From assembly GCA_023415915.1 (NCBI GenBank), contig JAEZIZ010000072.1:1-13575 (forward strand): 13,575 nucleotides of DNA, in the 5' to 3' direction. This DNA is from Bacillota bacterium. GTDB lineage: Bacteria > Bacillota > Clostridia > Christensenellales > SZUA-584. Below, one piece after another: positions 6,830 through 13,538 of the stretch; the first letter of the stretch is position 1; the number at the start of each line of letters is the position of its first letter. The position numbers and the translations under genes were made by a program. Below the pieces are notes generated by a model, which did no database searches, was not told the DNA's origin, and worked only from the letters and a program-made list of their open reading frames with translations.

Positions 6830-8008
6830 ATGGGTCAGAAACAAGCGAAAAGATTTACATTCTCGATTCTAATGCTTATGATAGGCTACGCCTTTATAAA
6901 CAGCACTCCCAGCCTTTTTATGAACGGCATGATAAAGGATTTTCAGCTGCCCAACGTTGAGCAGGGGCTTATAAGCAGCATAATGAACGTCGGCGGACTG
7001 ATAGCGCTCGTATCCATGCCATTGCTGCAGGGAAGAGTAAAAAAGTGGACTATGCTCCTCATAAGCGGACTGATACAATTCGTAATATCGCTGTGCCTCG
7101 GAACGGTGCCGCTGTTCTGGTTCGTGCTGGCCGCTTATCTCATATTGGGGCTGGGGCTCGGGCTGATGGACTCGTACGCCAATTCGTGCATAGCGGATAT
7201 CAACAATGGAAGCCAGAAGCATATGGCGCTTATGCACGGCACATACGGCATCGGTGCGTTCGCGGCGCCGCTTATTATACAATGGCTGTTTGAGCCTCCG
7301 AGAAACCTGCCCTGGCAGACGGTAAACTATATGATCGCGGCTTTCGTAGGCGCGCTCGTACTGTTTTTTGTGCTGCAGACAAGGCGGGACAGCGGTATAG
7401 TCAGTGCGGCGAGCATAGACGAGCCCAAGCTTCGTATGGGTGAGATAAAAGAATATCTTAAAAACAAATATAATGTACAGCTTATAGGAGCGGGAGTGAT
7501 GTATAACGCCAGCATGGCAGTGAGCTCGCTGTGGGTGGTAAGGTACGCGACGGTAACGTATAACGATGCGACTTCGGGCGCCGTTGCACTGTCCGTATGC
7601 TGGCTGTGCAGCACGATAAGCAGATTCGTCGCTCCCGCTCTCAAAAAGCGTCCGCTCAAGCTTTTTGCGATAGGCGTTTCTTCGATGGGTGTGTTGCAGA
7701 TAGCGGGAGTACTTGCGGGGAACCAGATAATGCTTATTGTCGCGTACGGCGCAATAGGGCTGATGAGCGGTCAATGCATGCCGATGCTTATGAACGAGCT
7801 GACGGTAAAATATCCGGGACGTACGTCGCTGCCTACTTCGGTCAGCTTGTTTTTCATGTACTGCGCGAGGATAATAATGCCGATAGTAGTGGGGTATATT
7901 GCCGCGATAAGCAACATTGCCGTAGGCATGCTGCTGCCGCTTATCACCAGCCTCCTGGGAGGATGGCTATCGCTTATCGCGCTGCGCAGCGACAAATCCG
8001 CCGCATAA
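6830..8008 (+). CDS. Major facilitator superfamily permease, sugar/FucP-like
   Basis: The 392-residue membrane protein has the twelve-span MFS pattern with a central cytoplasmic loop near 183-215. Helix 2 ends in GRVKKW (68-73), a reduced version of the MFS motif A. GLGLGLMDSYANSCIADI (107-124) and MHGTYGIGAFAAPLI (135-149) resemble the conserved helix 4 and 5 segments of fucose/glucose-type (FHS) symporters, so a sugar or sugar derivative is the most likely cargo. An AGAGGT ribosome binding site (6815-6820) precedes the ATG by 9 nt. The gene stands alone between the importer terminator and a repeat pair, and converges with the deacetylase gene. A drug or organic anion substrate cannot be excluded. 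Confidence 0.85.
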   Translation: MGQKQAKRFTFSILMLMIGYAFINSTPSLFMNGMIKDFQLPNVEQGLISSIMNVGGLIALVSMPLLQGRVKKWTMLLISGLIQFVISLCLGTVPLFWFVLAAYLILGLGLGLMDSYANSCIADINNGSQKHMALMHGTYGIGAFAAPLIIQWLFEPPRNLPWQTVNYMIAAFVGALVLFFVLQTRRDSGIVSAASIDEPKLRMGEIKEYLKNKYNVQLIGAGVMYNASMAVSSLWVVRYATVTYNDATSGAVALSVCWLCSTISRFVAPALKKRPLKLFAIGVSSMGVLQIAGVLAGNQIMLIVAYGAIGLMSGQCMPMLMNELTVKYPGRTSLPTSVSLFFMYCARIIMPIVVGYIAAISNIAVGMLLPLITSLLGGWLSLIALRSDKSAA

Positions 8009-8042
8009 AAAAGCACGGCGGCATGGCGCCATGCTCTTCAAT

Positions 8043-8077
8043 CGGGGTCTCCATAAAGCAAAAGCTTTATGGGGTGT
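8043..8077 (+). repeat. GGGGT-box hairpin repeat, copy 2
   Basis: The 35 nt element has a left box CGGGGTCTCC, arms ATAAAG and CTTTAT, and a right box GGGGTGT. CCATAAAGC pairs perfectly with GCTTTATGG around an AAAA loop. Compared with copies 1 and 3, the arm sequence has changed on both sides so that pairing is kept (C-G replaced by A-T). It lies 34 bp after the MFS stop. Confidence 0.75.
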
Positions 8078-8083
8078 GTATAA

Positions 8084-8120
8084 CGGGGTACCCAACAAGC
8101 CGTGAGGCTTGATGGGGTAT
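8084..8120 (+). repeat. GGGGT-box hairpin repeat, copy 3
   Basis: The 37 nt element has a left box CGGGGTACCC, arms AACAAG and CTTGAT, and a right box GGGGTAT. CAAGCC pairs with GGCTTG around a GTGA (GNRA) loop. It is in tandem with copy 2, six bases apart, and ends two bases before the stop codon of the minus-strand deacetylase. The pair fills the convergent gap and may act as a two-way terminator or mRNA end protector. Confidence 0.75.
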
Positions 8121-8122
8121 AG

Positions 8123-8938
8123 TTAAAAGTTAAAGTATTCGGCAAGCTGCTCGTCGCTGAAGTGCCCGCCGTATTCGCAGATCTCCAGGCCTTCGGCGTA
8201 TTTTGCCTGTTTGCCGCGTTCGCCGTATTTTTTCACAAGGAGTACGCGGTTCTCGTCGGCAAAGTCCTTGCTTGCTTGTGCGAATCTGCTGTTTAACAGC
8301 CACTTGAAGCGTTCCTCGTCGTCCTCGGGTATCTCGGACTTGTCTACGTTGTCCACCCACGGCAGCCAATCGTACATCTGCGATTTGTACTGATGCCACA
8401 TACGCATCTTTTCCTCGAATACGTCCGTTATATCGAAGACGAGATCAGGCTGGAACGGATACGGCTTTTTAAACGAGTCCTGCATATAGAATATTGCGGG
8501 CTGGTAACGCAGCACGGGAGTCATCGGGCAAACATTGGGCACCTGCACGAGATACGAGCAGTCCTGTACCAGTATCGAGGTGTTGCGGTGGTCGGGGTGA
8601 TAATCGTTGGGGCGATGCGTGATTATGATATCGGGGGCATATATGCGTATCGCGCGCATCATTGCGGTTCGCTCGGGCAAGCCGGGCGTAAGATACCCGT
8701 CGTTGTTATCGAGAAACTCGACTTCTATGCCGGTGAGCTTGGATACGCTTAGCGCCTCCTTCCAGCGTATCTGAGAGAGCTCGCCGCCCATAGTGCTCTG
8801 ATGGCCGGAAAAGCCGTTAGTTGCGCAAAGAAACTTGACGCTGTGCCCCAAGCGCACGAACCTTAAAGCGATACCGCCCGAAGTTTCGCAGTCGTCAGGG
8901 TGGGCGCCAATAACCATGATTCTTAATTTCTTAGACAT
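8123..8938 (-). CDS. PIG-L/LmbE family zinc-dependent deacetylase
   Basis: The 271-residue protein opens with strand LRIMVIGAHPDDCE, the family signature. His13 and Asp16 (AHPDD, 12-16) and His117 (HPDH, 114-117) are the expected zinc ligands, and Asp15 the likely general base. The family removes N-acetyl groups from GlcNAc-type glycoconjugates (PIG-L, MshB, BshB, antibiotic precursors). A C-terminal part rich in Trp, Tyr and acidic residues (about 180-271) is longer than in BshB and may shape the substrate pocket. The start is the ATG at 8938, because AAAGGAG (plus-strand 8945-8951) lies 6 nt before it; the open frame continuing to 9052 has no such site and would add a non-homologous hydrophobic leader. 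It is probably cytoplasmic. It is divergent from the TIM-barrel operon and shares its control region. Confidence 0.9.
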   Translation of the reverse strand: MSKKLRIMVIGAHPDDCETSGGIALRFVRLGHSVKFLCATNGFSGHQSTMGGELSQIRWKEALSVSKLTGIEVEFLDNNDGYLTPGLPERTAMMRAIRIYAPDIIITHRPNDYHPDHRNTSILVQDCSYLVQVPNVCPMTPVLRYQPAIFYMQDSFKKPYPFQPDLVFDITDVFEEKMRMWHQYKSQMYDWLPWVDNVDKSEIPEDDEERFKWLLNSRFAQASKDFADENRVLLVKKYGERGKQAKYAEGLEICEYGGHFSDEQLAEYFNF

Positions 8939-8975
8939 GAAAAACTCCTTTGCTAAATATGTTGATGATAAAAAA

Positions 8976-9003
8976 ATTATAACATACGCTTTTATCATGT
9001 CCA
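8976..9003 (-). promoter_or_regulatory. Promoter of the PIG-L deacetylase gene
   Basis: On the minus strand, TGGACA (5 of 6; plus 8998-9003) is followed after 16 bp by a perfect TATAAT (plus 8976-8981). A TG one base upstream makes it an extended -10. Transcription would start near 8969, about 30 nt before the ATG at 8938. Confidence 0.7.
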
Positions 9004-9018
9004 AGTTAAATGTTTTAA

Positions 9019-9031
9019 TTGGTATAACCAA
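9019..9031. promoter_or_regulatory. Palindromic operator, site 1 (GntR/FadR-like)
   Basis: TTGGTATAACCAA is a perfect inverted repeat (TTGGT, 3 bp, ACCAA) and fits the FadR-type GntR consensus TNGTNNNACNA. It lies between the two divergent -35 elements. It also resembles the hexuronate regulator (UxuR/ExuR) motif, with one extra central base. Confidence 0.7.
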
Positions 9032-9039
9032 ATATAAAA

Positions 9040-9052
9040 TTGGTATAACCAA
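9040..9052. promoter_or_regulatory. Palindromic operator, site 2 (GntR/FadR-like)
   Basis: This is an exact second copy of TTGGTATAACCAA. The centres are 21 bp apart, two DNA turns, placing both sites on the same face of the helix, as expected for cooperative binding of two dimers. Confidence 0.7.
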
Positions 9053-9059
9053 AAAAACA

Positions 9060-9088
9060 TTGCATGCCGACAGACGTTATATTATAAT
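9060..9088 (+). promoter_or_regulatory. Putative promoter of the TIM-barrel/flavoenzyme operon
   Basis: TTGCAT (9060-9065, 3 of 6) and a perfect TATAAT (9083-9088) are spaced 17 bp apart. Transcription would start near 9095, leaving a leader of about 270 nt. A second TATAAT at 9245-9250 lacks a good -35 and lies inside an inverted repeat. Confidence 0.45.
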
Positions 9089-9094
9089 AGTTAT

Positions 9095-9367
9095 TAGAAA
9101 ATTGCCGTTTTAATCGATAATCTGACCGTTCCGACAACGGCAGTAACCGTATCATGCAAAGTAAAAGTTATGGAAACCCGCTAAAGTTGAAAAAGCAGTT
9201 CGGGCGAAAACGTGCAACATGTACATACCAGTTCAAATATTGCTTATAATAAAGCAATTACCAGGCTAGCCTTTTAAAGACGCGCTTTGCATGCATAGAA
9301 GCGCCCGGGCTTAAGCAATATAATCCTATGTAATACCAGCATTTATCAATAATAAGGAGGGACATGC
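9095..9367 (+). other. Long non-coding leader with many inverted repeats
   Basis: No open frame of note is present. Visible pairings are TGCCGTT (9103-9109) with AACGGCA (9136-9142); ATTGCTT (9239-9245) with AAGCAAT (9252-9258), or, as the 8-mer ATTGCTTA, with TAAGCAAT (9312-9319); and GCGCTT (9282-9287) with AAGCGC (9299-9304). Perfect short palindromes AGGCTAGCCT (9263-9272), TGCATGCA (9288-9295), GCCCGGGC (9303-9310) and GCTTAAGC (9309-9316) follow closely. It matches no riboswitch class I recognise. The ribosome binding site AAGGAGGG (9354-9361) ends the leader. Confidence 0.4.
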
Positions 9368-10225
9368 ATGAAAATTGGAACGTTGGCCGACTGGTTTGGA
9401 GTAGGGCTCATTGAGGGCATACGCGAATCACAGCGCTGCGGCGCTCAGGGCGTTCAGGTTTATGCCGCGGGCGAGCTCGATTCTATGACAGTTACGCCGG
9501 AGCAGGTTAAAAAGGTAAGGGATACGGCAAGGGAATGCGACCAGCAGATTGTATCACTCTGCGGAGAGCTCGGGGGATTCGGCTTGGAAAAGGCCGAGGA
9601 TAACGCCGCAAAGATAGAGTACTTAAAGCGTACTGTTGAGCTGGCGCTCGAGTTTGACTGCCATGTCGTTACGACGCATATTGGCGTGGTGCCAGCCGAT
9701 AAGTCGCATCCGCGTTACGCCGTAATGAAGGAAGCATGCATGGAAATAGGCGAATTCGCCGCTAAACACGGAAGCTGCATCGCGGTGGAAACAGGGCCTG
9801 AGCTTATAACAACGCTAAAGAGCTTTGTGGACGACTGCGGAGAGGGAATCGCGATAAACTACGATCCGGCAAACATCGTAATGGCTACAAGGGACGACGA
9901 GGTAAAGGGCGTATACACCGCCGGAAAATCAATCGTGCACACGCACGCCAAAGATGGAATATGCCGCCACAATTTGCCCGCCGAAGAATTTTACCATATG
10001 TTCGCAACATACGGGCTTGAGCAGATGAGGGAGAAGGAATACAGCCGTGAGACGCCTCTCGGTGAAGGCAGCGTTAGATGGAACGAGTATTTGACGGCGC
10101 TCAAAGACATAGGCTATAACGGATTCCTCACGATAGAGCGTGAAATTAAAAACGGCGCGGAGGATATACGCATGGCCGTGAAATTCTTAAATTCGAAGCT
10201 GAAAGAACTGAATATATCAATATAA
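9368..10225 (+). CDS. TIM-barrel sugar isomerase/epimerase-like protein 1 (AP_endonuc_2 fold)
   Basis: The 285-residue cytoplasmic protein has the xylose isomerase-like TIM barrel. Likely divalent-metal ligands sit at the ends of strands: Glu141 in AVETGPE, Asp166 in NYDPAN, His193 in HTHAKD and Glu257 in LTIERE. His104 (TTHIG) and the LGEGSVRW segment (231-238) are also typical of the family. Members epimerise keto sugars, isomerise hydroxypyruvate, dehydrate inosose or cleave keto-glycosides, so the reaction cannot be fixed. The start ATG follows AAGGAGGG by 6 nt; an overlapping ATG at 9364 is out of frame. It is the first gene of a likely three-gene operon, 91 bp before the flavoenzyme. 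Confidence 0.88.
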   Translation: MKIGTLADWFGVGLIEGIRESQRCGAQGVQVYAAGELDSMTVTPEQVKKVRDTARECDQQIVSLCGELGGFGLEKAEDNAAKIEYLKRTVELALEFDCHVVTTHIGVVPADKSHPRYAVMKEACMEIGEFAAKHGSCIAVETGPELITTLKSFVDDCGEGIAINYDPANIVMATRDDEVKGVYTAGKSIVHTHAKDGICRHNLPAEEFYHMFATYGLEQMREKEYSRETPLGEGSVRWNEYLTALKDIGYNGFLTIEREIKNGAEDIRMAVKFLNSKLKELNISI

Positions 10226-10316
10226 ATTCTGGGCTTTATCGTGTACATGCCTTGCTTTATGTTCATACTAGTTTAAAGCGGACAATCAATAATAATGTAA
10301 ACAAAGGAGGATACAA

Positions 10317-12428
10317 ATGAGTTCATACCCGAATCTTTTTTCACCGATACGCATAGGCAATATAGAAATTCCTAACCGTATTGTGCACGTACCAACCGAC
10401 ATCAGCTCTTCCTGCGCGGACGGGGAAGTAAGCGAACGGGATATATTTCATCACTCAGAGATAGCCAAAGGCGGAACCGGTCTTGTGATAGTAGGCGCTA
10501 CGACGCCCGACTTAAAAACGGGCAGGCCGACAGTCACCTGCCTTTCCGCCGATGGGGATAACTACATACCGGGACTGGCGAGGCTTGCCGATTCGATGCA
10601 CCGCTACGGCGCGAAGTGCGCCGTGCAGCTGCAGCACCCGGGTCGTCAGTGCGCTATACCGCGCTACAGCATAATGTCCACAAACGATACGGTCGTTAAG
10701 CTTCCCTGGTCTGCAGGACATGAGATTGTATACGAGAACGCGGAGGAAAAAGGCAAACAGGCCAGAGCGATGTCTACGGAAGAAGTGCTCGAGATGATCG
10801 ATTTGTTCTCGGAAGCGGCGTGGCGCGTCAAACAAGCGGGCTTTGACGCCGTCGAGCTGCACGCAGCGCACGGCTATTTGATATCTATGTTCATGAGCCC
10901 GTATATCAACCGCCGCATAGACAGGTTTGGAGGCAGCTTCGAGAACCGCATGCGTTTCCCGCTTGCGATAATAGCGTCGATACAGAAGAAGTGCGGTAAG
11001 GATTTCCCTATACTTGTGCGCTACTCGGTAGACGAGTTTGTGGAAGGCGGCCGCCATCTGGAAGAGAGTAAGCTTGTAGCCGCCGAATTCGAAAAAGCGG
11101 GCGTTGCCGCGCTCGACCTTTCGCAGGCGCTGCAGGAGAGCCCCGGAGCGGGCTTTGATCCGATGTACTATCCGGAAGGCTGGACGATGTTCGCCTCCGA
11201 AGGCATAAAAGAGGTTGTGAATATACCGGTAATAATAAGCCACTCGCTGCGTACGCCTGAGTTTTGTGAAAAGGTTATAGCCGAAGGCAGGACGGATATG
11301 GTTGGCCTCTCCCGGCAGATGCTTGCCGACCCGTACTGGCCCGTTAAAGCGAAGCTCGGCAAGGAGAAGGAGATACGCCGCTGTATATCGTGCCTCACCG
11401 GCTGCTGGCAGGAATCGATGATGGCAAAAAGAGAGATAAAATGCGCAGTAAACCCCGCGTGCGGAGAGCAGAGCTTTTCCGACCTTAAGAAGACGACCAA
11501 ACCGCTTAATATTGCGATAGTGGGCGGCGGCCCCGCGGGCATGGAGGCTGCGAGAATAGCGACGGTAAGAGGCCATAAGGCAGTTATATTCGAAAAGACG
11601 GGAGAGCTGGGCGGCGCGATACTCGGATGCTGCATGGTGCCCGGCAAGGACAAGATGAAATGGTACGCCGACTGGATACGCAATCAGATAAAAGAGCTGG
11701 GCGTGGAAGTAAGGCTGTGCACCGAGCCCACGGTTGACGACCTTGCCGGCTACGACGCCGTACTCAACGCCACTGGCGCTTCGTCGTATGTCCCCGACTG
11801 TATGGGAGCGGAGCGGGTAGTAAACTTCGAGAAAGTCATCGCGTGCCCGAAGGTTTCCTGCGAGTTTAATCCGGGAGAGAGAAAGCCGCTAAAGGTAGGG
11901 GAGCGCGTGCTCGTTTGGGGCGACCATTATGCGGCCGTCGATACCGTTTCGTACCTTGCGTCGATAGGCAAGCAGGTAACCGTGGTCACCGAGAGAAAGG
12001 AGTTCGGCTCGACGGTGGAAGTCATACACATGTACGTAATGCGCAAGCGTTTCCAGCAGACGGACGCCGAGGCGCTCGATTCCAAGCCGTATAAATATCC
12101 CGTTACCGTATACGAAAACTCGACGGTATATAAAATAGGCGACGGCGAAGTGGTGATAGAGGATAAGAACTTCAAGCGCAGCACGCTGGCTATAGACACC
12201 GTTGTCACCTGCCATACGCGCTCTAATACGGCGCTGTTTGACGAACTGCGCTCGCGGGGAGTTAACGTGTTCAACGTGGGCGACTCCGTCTCGCCGCGCA
12301 ATTTGCACGCGGCGGTGCTTGAAGGCGCGAGCTTCGGCCTCAACCTTGAGGAGAACATGCTCGTCAACCCCAACAACGCCATAATGAACGATATACCGAT
12401 AGACGTGCTGGGACAGCTGACGCGTTAA
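10317..12428 (+). CDS. Old Yellow Enzyme-type FMN/[4Fe-4S]/FAD oxidoreductase (2,4-dienoyl-CoA reductase-like)
   Basis: The 703-residue protein has the three-part layout of FadH, BaiCD/BaiH and trimethylamine dehydrogenase. Residues 1-350 form the FMN TIM barrel, with QLQHPGRQ (104-111), ELHAAHGYLISMFMSP (180-195) and the N-R-D-FGGSFENR stretch (198-211). A four-cysteine cluster follows: Cys356, Cys359, Cys363 and Cys376 (C-x2-C-x3-C-x12-C). The FAD part has VGGGPAG (402-408) and a late FNVGD (652-656). The inserted nucleotide-binding subdomain reads VLVWGDHYAAVD (531-542), so the Gly-rich NAD(P)H fingerprint is degenerate. The family reduces activated C=C bonds or demethylates amines. Its place between two sugar-type TIM-barrel genes suggests an unsaturated keto-sugar or a phenolic aglycone as substrate (inference). 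AAAGGAGG lies 6 nt before the ATG. Confidence 0.92.
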   Translation: MSSYPNLFSPIRIGNIEIPNRIVHVPTDISSSCADGEVSERDIFHHSEIAKGGTGLVIVGATTPDLKTGRPTVTCLSADGDNYIPGLARLADSMHRYGAKCAVQLQHPGRQCAIPRYSIMSTNDTVVKLPWSAGHEIVYENAEEKGKQARAMSTEEVLEMIDLFSEAAWRVKQAGFDAVELHAAHGYLISMFMSPYINRRIDRFGGSFENRMRFPLAIIASIQKKCGKDFPILVRYSVDEFVEGGRHLEESKLVAAEFEKAGVAALDLSQALQESPGAGFDPMYYPEGWTMFASEGIKEVVNIPVIISHSLRTPEFCEKVIAEGRTDMVGLSRQMLADPYWPVKAKLGKEKEIRRCISCLTGCWQESMMAKREIKCAVNPACGEQSFSDLKKTTKPLNIAIVGGGPAGMEAARIATVRGHKAVIFEKTGELGGAILGCCMVPGKDKMKWYADWIRNQIKELGVEVRLCTEPTVDDLAGYDAVLNATGASSYVPDCMGAERVVNFEKVIACPKVSCEFNPGERKPLKVGERVLVWGDHYAAVDTVSYLASIGKQVTVVTERKEFGSTVEVIHMYVMRKRFQQTDAEALDSKPYKYPVTVYENSTVYKIGDGEVVIEDKNFKRSTLAIDTVVTCHTRSNTALFDELRSRGVNVFNVGDSVSPRNLHAAVLEGASFGLNLEENMLVNPNNAIMNDIPIDVLGQLTR

Positions 12429-12453
12429 GTCTTACGATGTAAATGTTTATCTT

Positions 12454-12485
12454 CCCGAGGCGGCAGACTCTAAGCCGCTTTCGGG
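12454..12485 (+). other. Intercistronic hairpin between the flavoenzyme and TIM-barrel protein 2
   Basis: CCCGA and GCGGC pair with GCCGC and TCGGG (small internal loop), around about 9 nt. Only TT follows, so it is not a clear terminator. It lies 26 bp after one stop and 54 bp before the next start, and could stabilise or partly terminate the transcript. Confidence 0.5.
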
Positions 12486-12539
12486 TTGATAATATTAACG
12501 AAAGCTACAGATATGATGTTTAGAAAAGGAGAGAATGAT

Positions 12540-13454
12540 ATGAAACTTGGATTTGCAAGCGCGATACTTCCTGATCAAAGTTTTGAGTATGTCGTCGATT
12601 TTGCATCAAAAAACGGATTCAAATGCGTGGAGATGATGTGCTGGCCTTTAGGCAAAGCCGAGAGGCGGTACGCCGGAGTAACGCACATCGATGTTGATTC
12701 GCTGGACAAGGGAAAAGCGGAAAGCATAAAGGCATACCTTAAAGAGAAGAACATCGAGATATCGGCGCTGGGCTATTATCCGAACCCGCTTGACCCTAAT
12801 CCAGAGAACCGCGACAAGTACATAGGGCATATCAAAAAGCTCATAACGGCCGCTCCGATGCTGGGCGTAGGCACGGTAACTACGTTTATAGGGCGCGACC
12901 AGCACGCATCCGTATCCGACAACATGAAACAGTTTAAAATAGTATGGCCCGACATAATTAAGCTTGCCGAAGACAACGGCGTTAAGATCGCGATAGAGAA
13001 CTGCCCGATGCTGTTTACGATGGACGAATGGCCGGGCGGCAAGAATCTCGCTACCACGCCGAAGATTTGGGACGAGATGTTCGACATAATATCGAGCGAT
13101 AACTTCGGCCTCAACTACGACCCGTCGCACTTCCTGTGGCAGCAGATGGACTATATAGCGCCTATATACGACTATGCGGACAAGATGTTCCATATTCATA
13201 TCAAAGACGCGAAGATACTGGAATACCAGATAAGCAGAGTGGGCATAATGGCGACTCCTCTCGAGTTCCATACCCCGAAGATACCCGGGCTCGGCGATAT
13301 AGACTGGGCAAGCTTCATATCGGCGCTGACGGATATCAGATATAAAAAGCACGTCGTGATAGAAGTGGAAGACAAGGCGTTTGAGGATACGCTGGAAGAC
13401 AGGCTGACCGCGATACTGCAGTCGAAACAATATATCAACCAGTTCCTGCTGTAA
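12540..13454 (+). CDS. TIM-barrel sugar isomerase/epimerase-like protein 2 (AP_endonuc_2 fold)
   Basis: The 304-residue protein is a second xylose isomerase-like barrel, only distantly similar to protein 1. Likely metal ligands are Glu153 (AIENCP), Asp194 (NYDPSH), His220 (HIHIKD) and Glu275 (VIEVED); His197 follows the Asp as in many epimerases and keto-sugar lyases. PGLGDIDW (249-256) is the typical substrate-loop segment near the C-terminus. The start at ATG 12540 is chosen because AGGAGA (12528-12533) lies 6 nt upstream; the frame stays open to 12486 but that extension has no ribosome binding site. The same family includes D-tagatose 3-epimerase-type, inosose dehydratase-type and C-glycoside deglycosidase alpha-type enzymes. 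It ends the operon, 46 bp before a strong terminator. Confidence 0.88.
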   Translation: MKLGFASAILPDQSFEYVVDFASKNGFKCVEMMCWPLGKAERRYAGVTHIDVDSLDKGKAESIKAYLKEKNIEISALGYYPNPLDPNPENRDKYIGHIKKLITAAPMLGVGTVTTFIGRDQHASVSDNMKQFKIVWPDIIKLAEDNGVKIAIENCPMLFTMDEWPGGKNLATTPKIWDEMFDIISSDNFGLNYDPSHFLWQQMDYIAPIYDYADKMFHIHIKDAKILEYQISRVGIMATPLEFHTPKIPGLGDIDWASFISALTDIRYKKHVVIEVEDKAFEDTLEDRLTAILQSKQYINQFLL

Positions 13455-13500
13455 TGCGCTCGGGAAAGCTTAAGCGCCTTTAAAACGTATAGTACAAACA

Positions 13501-13524
13501 AAAAGCGGCTGAAAAGCCGCTTTT
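13501..13524. terminator. Bidirectional rho-independent terminator
   Basis: AAAAGCGGCT and AGCCGCTTTT form a perfect 10 bp stem with a GAAA loop. T-rich tracts are present on both strands (TTTTGTT downstream; TTTTTGTTTG when read from the other side). It serves the plus-strand operon and a converging minus-strand gene. Confidence 0.93.
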
Positions 13525-13538
13525 GTTCTGCTGTTTTA

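Noticed and set aside
6869..7774. Long minus-strand open frame inside the MFS gene
   Set aside because: Tyr/Arg/His-rich shadow of a membrane protein gene, without a ribosome binding site or motif.
8043..8120. CRISPR array from the tandem hairpin repeats
   Set aside because: Only two tandem copies with a 6 bp gap, diverged stems and no spacers of uniform length.
8939..9052. N-terminal extension of the deacetylase by 38 residues
   Set aside because: It would run through the promoter and operators, has no ribosome binding site, and the AHPDD strand normally starts near residue 5-10.
10512..11576. Long open frame on the minus strand inside the flavoenzyme gene
   Set aside because: The translation is Arg/His/Tyr-rich with no domain, and the plus-strand frame is a clear multidomain enzyme; it is an antisense shadow of codon bias.
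12486..12539. Longer N-terminus for TIM-barrel protein 2
   Set aside because: No ribosome binding site at 12486; AGGAGA sits at the right distance from ATG 12540, where the first barrel strand begins.
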